This document shows, piece by piece, positions 34,049 to 43,059 of a stretch of 64,000 bases of DNA. This DNA is from Terriglobia bacterium (lineage in GTDB: Bacteria; Acidobacteriota; Terriglobia; Terriglobales; Acidobacteriaceae), in assembly GCA_020073185.1 (NCBI GenBank), contig JAIQFT010000024.1, forward strand, positions 24,369 through 88,368, in the 5' to 3' direction. How positions within the stretch are numbered: position 1 is the stretch's first letter; every line of letters starts with the position of its first letter. The notes under the pieces are model-generated. The model ran no database searches. It worked only from the letters and a program-made list of their open reading frames with translations, and was not told where the DNA came from. The position numbers were made by a program, and so were the translations under genes.

Positions 34049-37000
34049 TCATTTGCGCTGAAGTTCTTGAGCCAGTTTCGCCCGCAATTCCTGCCACGCT
34101 TCCTGCGCCTGCTGGGTGGGAGCGGCGTCGGCGGTGTCCACTACCTCGAGCAAGCTCGCCAGATTGTTGAGCGTTCGGGCGAGCGGGTTGCCTTCTCCCG
34201 GCGTCTGAGGCTGCTTTGCCGACGCGAGTTGTCCGCGCTGCTCCAAAGCTGCGTACGCCTGCTGCACCGCCGCACCGATCTCTGTTTCCAATTCGAACTC
34301 CTTTTGCAGGTCGGCAGTGCTGACCTTTAACCGCGGGTCAAGCTTCACCATCAGCGGCTGTGAATAACTCTTACCGTCGACAGTCAACCTCACTTCGTAC
34401 TTGCCCGGCAATACCAGCGGTCCGCGCGGCAGGCCGGCTGCGCCGACGGCGTACACCGCCGAGATATCGTAATTCTTGTGCAGGCTGGGCGGGTCGGGAA
34501 AGCGCAGGTCCCAGACGAAACGATGCTCGCCGGCTGTCGGCTGCAATTTTGGCGGCGGTGCGAACCAGTCACTTGAGAAAGCGACGTTGCTCTCCGGCGG
34601 CACGGGTTTGTCGGCGGAGGAGAACCGTCGCACCAGCTTGCCGGTGCTGTCCAGAATCTCCAGCGCGATTTCCTTCGCCGGCGCGCCGAGATAGTAGTCG
34701 AAGATTGCGCCCGCGGGCGGATTCTGGCCGGCGGGTTCGTCGGCGGGAATCGGGGTGTCGCGGGCGACGTCGCTGCGCACACGCATCGCGGTCCGCGGTG
34801 CAAAAAAATGCGCGGCGGATTTCGACATTTCTGGCGTGATTTGTCGCAGCGGCGCGAGGTCGTCCAGAATCCAGAACGAGCGCCCGTGCGTGGCGATCAC
34901 CAGGTCGTCGTCATGCACGACGAGATCGTGCACCGGCGCGACCGGCAGGTTGAGCTGCAACGACCACCATATCTCGCCTTCATTAAGTGAGACGTACACA
35001 CCACCCTCTGCGCCCGCGTATAAGAGCCCCATCCGCTTCGGGTCCTCGCGAACGGCATGAACGTAGCCTGGCGTCGGCGTCGAATTGCTGAGGTTGATGG
35101 CACCGCCTACAAATCCGGGTGTGTCAGGGTTGGCTTTCTTGAACGGTCGGCCGTGATAAATCGAATTCTGCCGCCACGTCTGCCCGTAATCGAGGGTGCG
35201 AAAAACATACGCTTGGTAATCATCCAACCGATGCCGATCAACTGCTATGTATGCTGTACCGGGGCTAAAATGTGACGCCTCGATCATGCTGATCTTGCTC
35301 CACGGCTGCAGATCGTGGCCGGTCACATCGTTCCATGTCTTCCCGCCATCGTGCGTCAGCCAGATCCGCCCGGTATCCGTGCCCGCCCAGATCACATTCG
35401 CGTCCAGCGGCGACGGCGCGATCGTGTACACCACGCCATGGCAGCGCGAAGCGGCGTTCTGCGTCGTAACCGGCTCGTTCGCGTTCGAGGGCGAACGCGC
35501 TCCATCACTCGAGTTACCCACATGACTTGGTTTAGTTACATCGCATCCCGTCAGATCCGGGCTGATCTTCTGCCACGAATTTCCGCGATCGGTCGAGCGC
35601 AGCACGTATTGCGCGCCCATGTAGAGCGTGTGCGAGTCCTGCGGCGAGAACACTACCGGGGATGTCCAGGTAAAACGTAGCTTTTTCGCCGTGATTGGCG
35701 TGGTCCACTCTTCTACAGCGGTCGGCGAGATGTCGTGCGACTGGCCCGTGATTTTGTCCCAGCGAAACAGCCGCCCGTAGGTGTCCCCGGCATAGACGGT
35801 GTTGGGATCGGCCGGATCGGGCGCGATGTATCCCGCCTCGCCTCCTCCCACCGAATACCAGTCGCGATAAGTAATCGATCCGTAATCGCTGCGGCTGGTG
35901 GTCGCCACCGTGCCGCTGTCCTGTTGCGCGCCGTACACGTGATACGGAAACTGGTTGTCGGTGGCGACGTGGTAGAACTGCGCCGTCGGCTGGTTGAACC
36001 ACGCCGTCCACGTCTTGCCACCGTCCACGCTGACAATCGTTCCTTGATCGCTGGCCACGATCATGCGCGCCGCATCGTCGGGATCGAGCCACAGGAAGTG
36101 GTAATCGTCGCCACCGGGCCCGCCCTTGAGTGCAGCAAACGTCTTGCCGCCATCGCTGCTCTTGTAGAGCGCCACGTTGGGGATATAAACCACGTCGGGG
36201 TCGTGAAGATCGGCAGTGATCTCGCCAAAGTACCATTGCCTCCCGAAGATGCGCTTGTCATTGCTGACGCGCCGCCAGGTCGAGCCGCGATCGTCGGAGC
36301 GGTACAGGCCACCCTCGGCACCCTTCAACACGTCGAGCAGCAAATACACCACCGCGCGTGACGTCGCAATCCCGGCGCGCCCCCAGTCCGCTGCCGGCAG
36401 GCCGTTGCCTTTGATCTGCGTCCAGGTGGTTCCGCCATCGGTTGACTTGTATAAACCGCTGCCCGCGCTTTGAATCGGCGCATAGGTGCTCCAAGGCGGG
36501 CGGTGCGCATTCCACAACGTGGCGTAGACGATCTTCGAATTTTCCGGGTCGAACGCCAGGTCAATGGCGCCCGTGTTCTCGTCTTTGTAGAAGACCTTCT
36601 GCCACGAGCGACCGCCGTCGCTGCTGCGGAAGACGCCGCGCTCCGCATTCGGCCCGTAGGCATGGCCAAGCGCCGCGACGAAAACGATGTTGGGATCTTT
36701 GGGATCAATCAGCACCCGGCCGATGTGGCGCGTGTCTTCCAGGCCGATGTGGGTCCAGGTTTTCCCGGCATCGGTGGACTTGTAAACCCCGTTGCCGAAC
36801 GATATGTCGGAGCGGATGGAAGCCTCGCCGCTTCCGACATAAATAATGTTGGCGTCCGATGCCGCCACCGCCAACGATCCGATCGAGGCAATCGGCTGCG
36901 CATCGAAAATCGGCTGCCAGGTTCGCCCGCCATTGGTGGTCTTCCACACTCCGCCGCCCACCGCGCCGAAGTAGTAGACGTCGCGCTGCCCGCGCAGGCC

Positions 37001-37162
37001 GGCGGCAGTCAAGCTGCGCCCGCCGCGGAATGGGCCGATCATCCGCCAGCGCATTCCGGAATACAGGTTGGGAGTAACGTTTTGGCCGGTAACGGCAAGC
37101 GCCAAAAGGAGAACGGCGAGTATCGGCCATGCGGCGCAACGCGCGAATTCTTGTCGGTGCAT
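34049..37162 (-). CDS. Exported VPS10/sortilin-like BNR-repeat protein
   Basis: 1037 residues from ATG 37162, with a signal peptide (AAWPILAVLLLALAVTGQ). The N-terminal two thirds form beta-propeller repeats with many BNR/Asp-box motifs: STDAGKTW, SSDGGRSW, STDGGTTW, SDDRGSTW, SVDGGKTW, STDRGNSW and THDGGKTW. The C-terminal third is beta-rich (FSSADKPVPPES, FVWDLRFPDPP) and ends in a helical region. Such proteins are abundant in Acidobacteriota as secreted proteins of unclear substrate, annotated as glycosyl hydrolase or sortilin-like. A REP palindrome is translated within it (about residues 553-563, reading DGARSPSNANE). A second, decayed copy of its 3' end lies at 32398-32495. Confidence 0.88.
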   Translation of the reverse strand: MHRQEFARCAAWPILAVLLLALAVTGQNVTPNLYSGMRWRMIGPFRGGRSLTAAGLRGQRDVYYFGAVGGGVWKTTNGGRTWQPIFDAQPIASIGSLAVAASDANIIYVGSGEASIRSDISFGNGVYKSTDAGKTWTHIGLEDTRHIGRVLIDPKDPNIVFVAALGHAYGPNAERGVFRSSDGGRSWQKVFYKDENTGAIDLAFDPENSKIVYATLWNAHRPPWSTYAPIQSAGSGLYKSTDGGTTWTQIKGNGLPAADWGRAGIATSRAVVYLLLDVLKGAEGGLYRSDDRGSTWRRVSNDKRIFGRQWYFGEITADLHDPDVVYIPNVALYKSSDGGKTFAALKGGPGGDDYHFLWLDPDDAARMIVASDQGTIVSVDGGKTWTAWFNQPTAQFYHVATDNQFPYHVYGAQQDSGTVATTSRSDYGSITYRDWYSVGGGEAGYIAPDPADPNTVYAGDTYGRLFRWDKITGQSHDISPTAVEEWTTPITAKKLRFTWTSPVVFSPQDSHTLYMGAQYVLRSTDRGNSWQKISPDLTGCDVTKPSHVGNSSDGARSPSNANEPVTTQNAASRCHGVVYTIAPSPLDANVIWAGTDTGRIWLTHDGGKTWNDVTGHDLQPWSKISMIEASHFSPGTAYIAVDRHRLDDYQAYVFRTLDYGQTWRQNSIYHGRPFKKANPDTPGFVGGAINLSNSTPTPGYVHAVREDPKRMGLLYAGAEGGVYVSLNEGEIWWSLQLNLPVAPVHDLVVHDDDLVIATHGRSFWILDDLAPLRQITPEMSKSAAHFFAPRTAMRVRSDVARDTPIPADEPAGQNPPAGAIFDYYLGAPAKEIALEILDSTGKLVRRFSSADKPVPPESNVAFSSDWFAPPPKLQPTAGEHRFVWDLRFPDPPSLHKNYDISAVYAVGAAGLPRGPLVLPGKYEVRLTVDGKSYSQPLMVKLDPRLKVSTADLQKEFELETEIGAAVQQAYAALEQRGQLASAKQPQTPGEGNPLARTLNNLASLLEVVDTADAAPTQQAQEAWQELRAKLAQELQRK
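35480..35503 (-). repeat. REP palindrome copy 4, translated inside the VPS10-like gene
   Basis: Identical on the minus strand to copies 1 and 2 over all 24 nt. It lies in frame between two propeller strands of the VPS10-like protein, so a RAYT-type repeat has become coding sequence. Confidence 0.85.
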
Positions 37163-37285
37163 AGTGGAGTTATGGAGTATAGCAACGGGTTGGTGCGCTG
37201 GCTGAAAGCTGACAGCCGACTGCTTCTTTGTGATCCGCCTCACATCCATGCGTGACGAACCTTCCCTCCCGGTCGTTTTCTCGGT

Positions 37286-39112
37286 GTGAACGGCGCCTCA
37301 CTGCAGCAAACGGCTCAGGCCCGCATTGGAGTGCTTTTGGGGATTTGTTCCCGCCGGGGTTCTAATCAGGCAGTCACCGAAAGTGTGCCTCTGTTGGCAC
37401 GCACCGAGGACCAGCCAATCGAGGAGGCCCCTGCTTTGAGCACACAGACCTTGCCCTCATCGCCGAAACCGGCGTTCCTGCCCGGCCGCCGCCCGGACTT
37501 CAAGATCGCGCAGCCGCAGACCACCTACTCCGGCTCGCCGATCGTCCCGGTGCAAAAAGGCTTGCCGCGCACGACCCAGTCGCTGTGCCCGGATTGCAGC
37601 GAGTTGATCGAGGCGACGCTGCTCGAGGACAGCGGCAAGGTTTACATGGAGAAGTCTTGTGCCGCGCACGGGCGCTTCCGCGACCTGATCTCTCCCGACG
37701 TGAAGCTCTATCTGAAGATGGAGAACTGGCACTTCGGCGACAACCGCGGGGTCAAGAATCCGGCCATTGCCAACGCCACGCGCTGCCCGGAGCAGTGCGG
37801 CCTGTGCTCGATGCACATCTCGCACACCGTGCTCGCCAACGTCGATCTCACCAACCGCTGCAACCTGACTTGCCCGGTCTGCTTCGCCAACGCCAACGTG
37901 CAGGGTTATCTCTACGAGCCCGACATTAACCACGTCCGCCGCATGTTGCAGGCGCTGCGCGACGAGCAGCCGGTAGCCGGGCGCGTGGTGCAGTTTTCCG
38001 GCGGCGAGCCCACCATCCATCCGCAGTTCATGGAAATCTGCGCGATGGCGCGCGATATGGGCTTCTCGCATATCCAGGCCGCGACTAACGGCATCATGCT
38101 GGCCGACCTGGAGTTCGCGCTCAAAGCCAAGGCGCACGGCCTGAGCACCCTGTATCTGCAGTTCGACGGCATCTGTGACGACATCTACCGGCGCACGCGC
38201 GGCGCATCGTTGATGGAGAAAAAAGTCGCGTGCATCAAGAACTGCCGCGAGGCGGGCATCAAGATCGTCTTTGTGCCCACCATCGTGCGCGGCGTCAACG
38301 ATCACCAGATTGGCGATATCGTGCGCATGGCGATTGACAACATCGACTGCGTCTCCGGCATCAGCTTCCAGCCCGTGGCTTTCACCGGGCGCATCAACCG
38401 CAATGAACTGGAAGCCAAGCGCTTCACCCTCGGTGACTGGGCCCATGCCATGGCCGATCAGACCGGCATCTTCGAGCCGCTGCAGGATTTCTTCCCGCTG
38501 GCTTGCGTTTCGCCTTTCTCGCGGCTGGCCTCCGCCATGCGCGGCGAGGAGGTGCCGACGCTCACCTGCAACCCGCACTGCTCCATGGGTACGTACCTGT
38601 TCATCGATGAAAAGACCAAAACCGCGGTACCGATAACGCGGTTCGTCGATGTCGGCGCCATGTTGCAGGACATGGAAGAGTACTCGCGCACCACGCGCCG
38701 CTCGATTTTGCAGATCTTTACCAAGGTGAAGGCGTGGAGCTCGCTGCAACGCCACTTCAAGCCGCAATTCGCGCCGCCGGGACTGACTTTTACCAAGTTT
38801 CTGCAAACCTTGCAGGGCATGACCGACAAAAAGCTCGGCCGCGACGGCATGGACGGCAAATATACCTACCGCACGCTGCTGGTCGCCGGCATGCACTTCA
38901 TGGACCTGTACAACTACGACGTCGAGCGCGTGAAGCGCTGCGTCATTCATTACGCCGCCCCTAACGGCCTCATCTATCCCTTCTGCGCCTACAACTCCGG
39001 CCCCACTTTCCGCGAGAAGATCGAGAAGCAGTATTCCGTGCCGCTGGACAAACCACTGCACGCGGTCAAGGAGCAAGTGGTTTCGTGCGGAGGCTGCGGC
39101 TCCGCCGATTAG
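37286..39112 (+). CDS. Tes/MSS-like radical SAM protein (candidate membrane-spanning lipid synthase)
   Basis: 608 residues from GTG 37286; a TTG at 37436 preceded by GAGGAGG is a likelier start (558 residues). N-terminal CxxC: TTQSLCPDCSELI. Then RCPEQCGLCSMHISHTVLAN with an extra CxxxCxxC (167, 171, 174), directly followed by the radical SAM CNLTCPVC (192, 196, 199) and FSGGEPTIHPQF. This double-cluster order, followed by DLTNRCN and CPVCFANA, is that of the archaeal MJ0619/Tes tetraether synthase and bacterial membrane-spanning-lipid synthase. The C-terminus ends CGGCGSAD. Acidobacteria are known to make iso-diabolic acid and branched tetraethers, making this a fitting role. The function is inferred from family resemblance. 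Confidence 0.85.
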   Translation: MNGASLQQTAQARIGVLLGICSRRGSNQAVTESVPLLARTEDQPIEEAPALSTQTLPSSPKPAFLPGRRPDFKIAQPQTTYSGSPIVPVQKGLPRTTQSLCPDCSELIEATLLEDSGKVYMEKSCAAHGRFRDLISPDVKLYLKMENWHFGDNRGVKNPAIANATRCPEQCGLCSMHISHTVLANVDLTNRCNLTCPVCFANANVQGYLYEPDINHVRRMLQALRDEQPVAGRVVQFSGGEPTIHPQFMEICAMARDMGFSHIQAATNGIMLADLEFALKAKAHGLSTLYLQFDGICDDIYRRTRGASLMEKKVACIKNCREAGIKIVFVPTIVRGVNDHQIGDIVRMAIDNIDCVSGISFQPVAFTGRINRNELEAKRFTLGDWAHAMADQTGIFEPLQDFFPLACVSPFSRLASAMRGEEVPTLTCNPHCSMGTYLFIDEKTKTAVPITRFVDVGAMLQDMEEYSRTTRRSILQIFTKVKAWSSLQRHFKPQFAPPGLTFTKFLQTLQGMTDKKLGRDGMDGKYTYRTLLVAGMHFMDLYNYDVERVKRCVIHYAAPNGLIYPFCAYNSGPTFREKIEKQYSVPLDKPLHAVKEQVVSCGGCGSAD

Positions 39113-39462
39113 GCTCAACGCTCAAACCCATAGTGTTCCGTTTCTGGAAATTTGGCGGCCAACCGGCAGGACTCCCTGTTGGGTGACCTCTATCAGAAAT
39201 AAGGAGATCACATGGCTGGGTTCGTTTTTCGGAACAGACTCCAGATTCCTTGTGAGTGAGTAATGAGCGAACGCTAGCCTATACTGTGTGGCGACGTTGC
39301 CGCGGGCGAGTCGCCCGTCGGGAACTTTGGTCGCGTCTGCCGTCAGCGTCACCTGATCGTGTATGGTGCAACTTGTGTAGTCATCGGCCGGGCTCGGAGT
39401 GCCGCGACTTCCCCAAGGTATAAGTCCTCATTGGCGTGCGTATCCCAGGAGAGGGGCTCGTT
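39113..39462. other. Intergenic region after the second radical SAM gene
   Basis: About 350 bases. GCCTATACTGTGTGG at 39278-39292 contains a -10-like TATACT, but no -35 at proper spacing was found. No ORF or palindrome recognised. GGAGAGGGG precedes the next gene. Confidence 0.4.
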
Positions 39463-40275
39463 ATGCATACGAAGGTTTTTCTGTTTGCCGCTGCCTTGTT
39501 TGCTCTTTCCGCGCTCGATGTCCGGGCCGACACTGCCGTCAAGTGCTCCTTCAAGACCCTTGCCTCATGTCCGACGATTGGGTGTTCCAAACCCGGCTCT
39601 CCGCTGGCGGCAACCAACACCCAGAAACGGACGACAGCGACCAACGGCAGCCCGGCCGTCGTGAGCTTCAGCGACCTCAAGGACCTGCAGGGCGATGTGG
39701 ATAGCAAATTTGCTAATGGCGCCATCGTTGTCAAAGGGGAGAAGGTTTCCAGCTACCACTCCATGAAAGGGGCGCCGCGAAAGATCGTGCTTTCGGGTCT
39801 GAAGGCGGCAAGCGGGAACTTCAGCGAAGGAGACTTCGTCGAGTTGGTTGGCTTCATTGCTGCCACCAAATTACCGCCACATCCGAACACCGGCGAATCG
39901 GTGAATTGCAAGTTCAAGGATGAGCCCAGCAATGATTACCACATCAACATTACACCCGCTAAGAATGGCGATGAGACCGAAGGTGTAGTGGTCGAGATGA
40001 TCCCGCAGAACCCTCACCGCAGAAACAAAGATTGGAATCTCGACAAGCTGAAAAAGATCCAGTCGCAGCAGTTGCCCGTCAAGATACGGGGCCGGCTGTT
40101 CTTTGATAGCGAGCATCAACCGAATACGCAGAAAACCGGAAAAGCGGGTGGCAATCCCAGGCGCTTCTCTTTGTGGGAGATCCACCCCATCGCGTCTTTT
40201 TTCGTATGCCAATCGGGAAATTGCACCAAGACCACCGGGTGGAAGGCTTTGGAAGATTGGAACCCTTCACCCTAG
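39463..40275 (+). CDS. Exported protein of unknown function with WEIHPI motif
   Basis: 270 residues from ATG 39463 with signal peptide (VFLFAAALFALSALDVRAD). The central part, VELVGFIAATKLPPHP then SVNCKFKDEPSNDYHI, and the end, SLWEIHPIASFFVC, match a pattern seen in small secreted proteins of environmental bacteria with an OB-fold-like core and a terminal W-E-I-H-P. Cys pairs (CSFKTLASC; CQSGNC) may form disulfides. The GGAGAGG ribosome site supports this start over an ATG-less longer frame. It lies 15 nt upstream of a membrane protein gene. Confidence 0.65.
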   Translation: MHTKVFLFAAALFALSALDVRADTAVKCSFKTLASCPTIGCSKPGSPLAATNTQKRTTATNGSPAVVSFSDLKDLQGDVDSKFANGAIVVKGEKVSSYHSMKGAPRKIVLSGLKAASGNFSEGDFVELVGFIAATKLPPHPNTGESVNCKFKDEPSNDYHINITPAKNGDETEGVVVEMIPQNPHRRNKDWNLDKLKKIQSQQLPVKIRGRLFFDSEHQPNTQKTGKAGGNPRRFSLWEIHPIASFFVCQSGNCTKTTGWKALEDWNPSP

Positions 40276-40290
40276 GACGGAGTTCGGACA

Positions 40291-41439
40291 ATGAAGACGA
40301 AATATTGGTTGTTGCTGTCCTTCCTGATCGGCTCCTCCTTGGCCGCGCTGGCTCAGCGGGCCGACGGTGTCTATCACATTGCGTGCATGGTCCAACTGAA
40401 TGATGCCGGCGATGGCAAGAAGACCGCCGAATGCACAACCCATCCTCGTCAGAATGGGGAAATCGCCATTGGAGGCAAGATCGGCTTTGATGTGACCACC
40501 ACCCACGAGTTGATGGATGAGGAAGGCGCACCGGAAGTCACCGATCTCATTCTCTTCCTCGACGGCCAGCCTCTGCCCGGCACACATCCGGTCGTCGAGC
40601 GTCAAACCGACGAGCTACTGCCTCCTGGCGCAGGCGACCCGGAGGAGAAAAACCAGGGCCCAGATAGCGTAGTCACCTTCCGGTTGACCTTTCCCATAAC
40701 CCGTGACCTATCGAGCGAAAGGGGCAAGGAAAGTTGGAAGAAGCTGTTGGGAGGATTGGGCAAAGAGCGCAAAGAGGTGCCCGTCAGCCTCGGCTTGATC
40801 AATGGGCCACCTTTGCCTTCCACGTATAAGGCGGAATTTGTCCGTCTCGGCGGTATACGCCTCGGCCTCTTCCTCCTTGTGGCGGTAGTCCTCGGCATTG
40901 GCTTTCTTGTTGTCGCTCGCAGGACCGGGGCCCTCAGAGACAAGGAACCGCCTCCGGTGGACGAGCACGGTGAGAAGGTAAACATCGCTCCACCGGAGCG
41001 GGCCTACAGCCTGTCGCGCACGCAGATCGCAGTGTGGACCCTGCTGGTGGTTTATGCCTATCTCTTCATTTGGCTAATCACCGGCGAGTACAACACCGAA
41101 ATCCCGCGCACCATATTGGCGATTTTAGGAATATCCGCCGGTACTTACGCTACCGCCGCCGTCGTCGATAAGGAAAAGGAAAAGGACAAGGCAGCCGGGG
41201 GCAAGGGAACAACCGTCTCGAAGACGGAGAGTATTTTCCCGGATCTGCTGTCTACCGACGCCGGCGCTAGCCTGCACCGCGTGCAATTCGGACTGTGGAG
41301 CATAGTGCTGATGATCATCTTCATTGTGACTGTCTACGACACCTTGGCCATGCCGCAGTTCGACCCCAGTCTTCTTGGCTTGATGGGCATCAGTTCTGCG
41401 GCCTACGCGGGTATGAAGATCCCGGAGAAGAAACAGTGA
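40291..41439 (+). CDS. Exported/membrane protein of unknown function
   Basis: 382 residues. Signal peptide (YWLLLSFLIGSSLAALAQ), a soluble exported domain to about residue 190, then membrane spans: LGLFLLVAVVLGIGFLVVA, a pair in the block YSLSRTQIAVWTLLVVYAYL to TILAILGISAGTYATAAV, and a last pair in FGLWSIVLMIIFIVTVYDT and SLLGLMGISSAAYAGM. The phrase SLSRTQIAVWT recurs in several uncharacterised membrane proteins. Likely in an operon with the preceding exported protein (15-nt gap). Confidence 0.6.
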   Translation: MKTKYWLLLSFLIGSSLAALAQRADGVYHIACMVQLNDAGDGKKTAECTTHPRQNGEIAIGGKIGFDVTTTHELMDEEGAPEVTDLILFLDGQPLPGTHPVVERQTDELLPPGAGDPEEKNQGPDSVVTFRLTFPITRDLSSERGKESWKKLLGGLGKERKEVPVSLGLINGPPLPSTYKAEFVRLGGIRLGLFLLVAVVLGIGFLVVARRTGALRDKEPPPVDEHGEKVNIAPPERAYSLSRTQIAVWTLLVVYAYLFIWLITGEYNTEIPRTILAILGISAGTYATAAVVDKEKEKDKAAGGKGTTVSKTESIFPDLLSTDAGASLHRVQFGLWSIVLMIIFIVTVYDTLAMPQFDPSLLGLMGISSAAYAGMKIPEKKQ

Positions 41440-41577
41440 CCGCGCGAAGTAGTAACGTCGAACCGTACTGATAGGCCGGCCATGCGGGCCGAGTTGGCAA
41501 TTGTTTTGGGCTGGAAATGGGCATCCGGGAATTGATTGTCTTGTGCCGTGAGCCCTGCGCCCTCTACAATCGCGCCC

Positions 41578-42012
41578 ATGTCCAACCGCCTCGCCCTCAT
41601 CGTCCTCTTACTCGCCTCTACACTTGCCTGCAACATGTGGAGCAAGCCGGCATCTGGCTGGACCGGCGCCACCGGCGGCGAGCAGATCGAGAAGCTGTTC
41701 TGGCAGGACGTGCAGGCAAAGAATTGGGCCGAGGTGGACAGACACGTCGCCGACACCTTCGCCGGAACCGGCCCCGGCGGAACCACCGACCGAGCCGCGT
41801 TCCTGCGCGATCTTCAGAAAGCGCCGCTTACCGATTTTTCCCTCAGCGAGTGCAACTCCCACCTCAACGGCGCCGACATGGTCGTCACCTGCACCCTGCA
41901 GGCGCAGTGGGCAGGCCAACCCTCCACCGCCTCGACCCTGAGCGTCTGGCAGCAGTTGAAGAAGGGATGGGTGATGGTGGCGCACTCCGAAAGTAAGCTC
42001 GCCGGCAGCTAG
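41578..42012 (+). CDS. SnoaL/DUF4440-like lipoprotein
   Basis: 144 residues from ATG 41578. Signal with lipobox (LLLASTLAC), then an NTF2-like fold: IEKLFWQDVQAKNWAEVDRH, a conserved Phe-Leu-Asp helix, and terminal strands (STLSVWQQLKKGWVMVAHS). NTF2-like domains bind small ligands or act as enzymes; the role here is unknown. The last 42 nt and the following 67 nt recur, about 90% identical, at 47602-47712, directly before the second pilin module. Confidence 0.75.
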   Translation: MSNRLALIVLLLASTLACNMWSKPASGWTGATGGEQIEKLFWQDVQAKNWAEVDRHVADTFAGTGPGGTTDRAAFLRDLQKAPLTDFSLSECNSHLNGADMVVTCTLQAQWAGQPSTASTLSVWQQLKKGWVMVAHSESKLAGS

Positions 42013-42079
42013 ATTCCAAGATTGCCCAGGTCGCTCGCCCGGGTGACCAATGTCGTTGTCCTCCTGTCATCTAGTTGCG
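41971..42079 (+). repeat. Duplication boundary copy A
   Basis: 109-nt segment covering the 3' end of the DUF4440-like gene and its downstream flank. It aligns to 47602-47712 in the same orientation with only scattered differences (GTGATGGTGGCGCA to ATCTAGTTGCG). Confidence 0.8.
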
Positions 42080-42161
42080 CTTGCGTCCGCTGCGAGGCTG
42101 GTTAGCTCGCCGTTACGATCGTGGCAACAGCGGAGACCACTACCCACCCCGCTTGGACAGC

Positions 42162-42258
42162 GGGCTTTGGTTGTCGAATGTTGTGTCACGGTTGCCGGGC
42201 AGCCGGATATTAGTGGCAGGGGTGCGAAAACATTTACAAGACTCCACGGAAAACAGGT
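42162..42258 (+). repeat. Dispersed ~97-nt repeat, copy A
   Basis: From TTGTCGAATGTTGTG to CATTTACA and CTCCACGG. The reverse complement of 47713-47809 aligns at roughly 80%. It lies between the duplication boundary and the first pilin module. The rest of the 42013-42468 gap holds a TTCA-loop hairpin (42381-42400) and no gene. Confidence 0.75.
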
Positions 42259-42380
42259 ACGGCGGTAATGTATTTCGCGCTCTTATTCGTCTGGTATGCT
42301 TCGGGCAATTTGCGGAAGATCCTTTTGGACGAAAGAGGGACCGAGGGCTGGAGCGTGTTGCAGAAATGGTTACTGGAATG

Positions 42381-42400
42381 GGCGCGGCTTCAGCCGCGCC
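42381..42400. repeat. Hairpin GGCGCGGC-TTCA-GCCGCGCC
   Basis: Perfect 8-nt arms with loop TTCA, followed by GCGGTTTTAACCGC, another dyad, at 42420-42433. The loop matches hairpins at 19027-19050 and 63934-63955. Confidence 0.6.
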
Positions 42401-42468
42401 GCTCGGCGCCGCAACGGATGCGGTTTTAACCGCTACGGGCCGGCTGCTGAGATTGTCGAACACCATTT

Positions 42469-43059
42469 ATGAAATACCCTCTAAATACTCACGGCGTTCA
42501 TATGGGTAAGCAGGGCAATGAGGCCGATGGCTTTTCGATGGTTGAGTTAGTGGTCGTCCTCGCTCTGAGCATGGTGGTTGCGGCGATTGCGATTCCCTCA
42601 GCGCAGAACCTGGTGCGCACCTACCGTCTGCTGGGGGACACAGCCGCGCTCTCGAGTCAGTTGTCGTTGGCCAGAATGAGAGCCGCAGCGAATTTCGCTA
42701 ATGGCCAACTCGCCTTCAATACCAGCGCTTCAACCTACCAGGCTAAGCTATGCACCAGCGGTTGCAGCACTGCCGGTAACTGGATTATTGACGGACCCCT
42801 GCTAAGACTGTCTCCAGGAATGAGCTTCAGCTACGGCTCAATCTCTGCCGCTGCTCAGCCGCAGTCTTCCATTGCGCAGACTTCACCGGTCATCTTCAAT
42901 TCGCGGGGTTATCCCGTAGACAACGCAGGGGCGGCGACCGGCAACAACGCGATTTATCTGACGGATGGCCAAGGCAATTATCGGGCGATAACGGTGTATG
43001 CCGACGGCAGAATCGCAACCTGGAGATACCAAGCGAGCGGATGGCGGGTAGTGAAATGA
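42469..43059 (+). CDS. GspH/FimT-like minor pseudopilin (module A)
   Basis: 196 residues. The prepilin peptidase site is G-FSMVELVVVLALSMVVAA: cleavage after Gly, with Glu at +5 and a hydrophobic helix. The GspH/FimT-like body follows (LARMRAAANFANGQLAFNT) with a Cys pair (CTSGC). An internal ATG at 42502 gives a shorter, more typical leader and may be the real start. First of four minor-pilin genes that overlap one another by 4 nt; probably part of a type IV pilus tip or initiation complex. Confidence 0.85.
   Translation: MKYPLNTHGVHMGKQGNEADGFSMVELVVVLALSMVVAAIAIPSAQNLVRTYRLLGDTAALSSQLSLARMRAAANFANGQLAFNTSASTYQAKLCTSGCSTAGNWIIDGPLLRLSPGMSFSYGSISAAAQPQSSIAQTSPVIFNSRGYPVDNAGAATGNNAIYLTDGQGNYRAITVYADGRIATWRYQASGWRVVK

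Noticed and set aside
39250..39292. Promoter with TTGTGA and TATACT
   Set aside because: Spacing of 24 nt is too long for a sigma-70 promoter.
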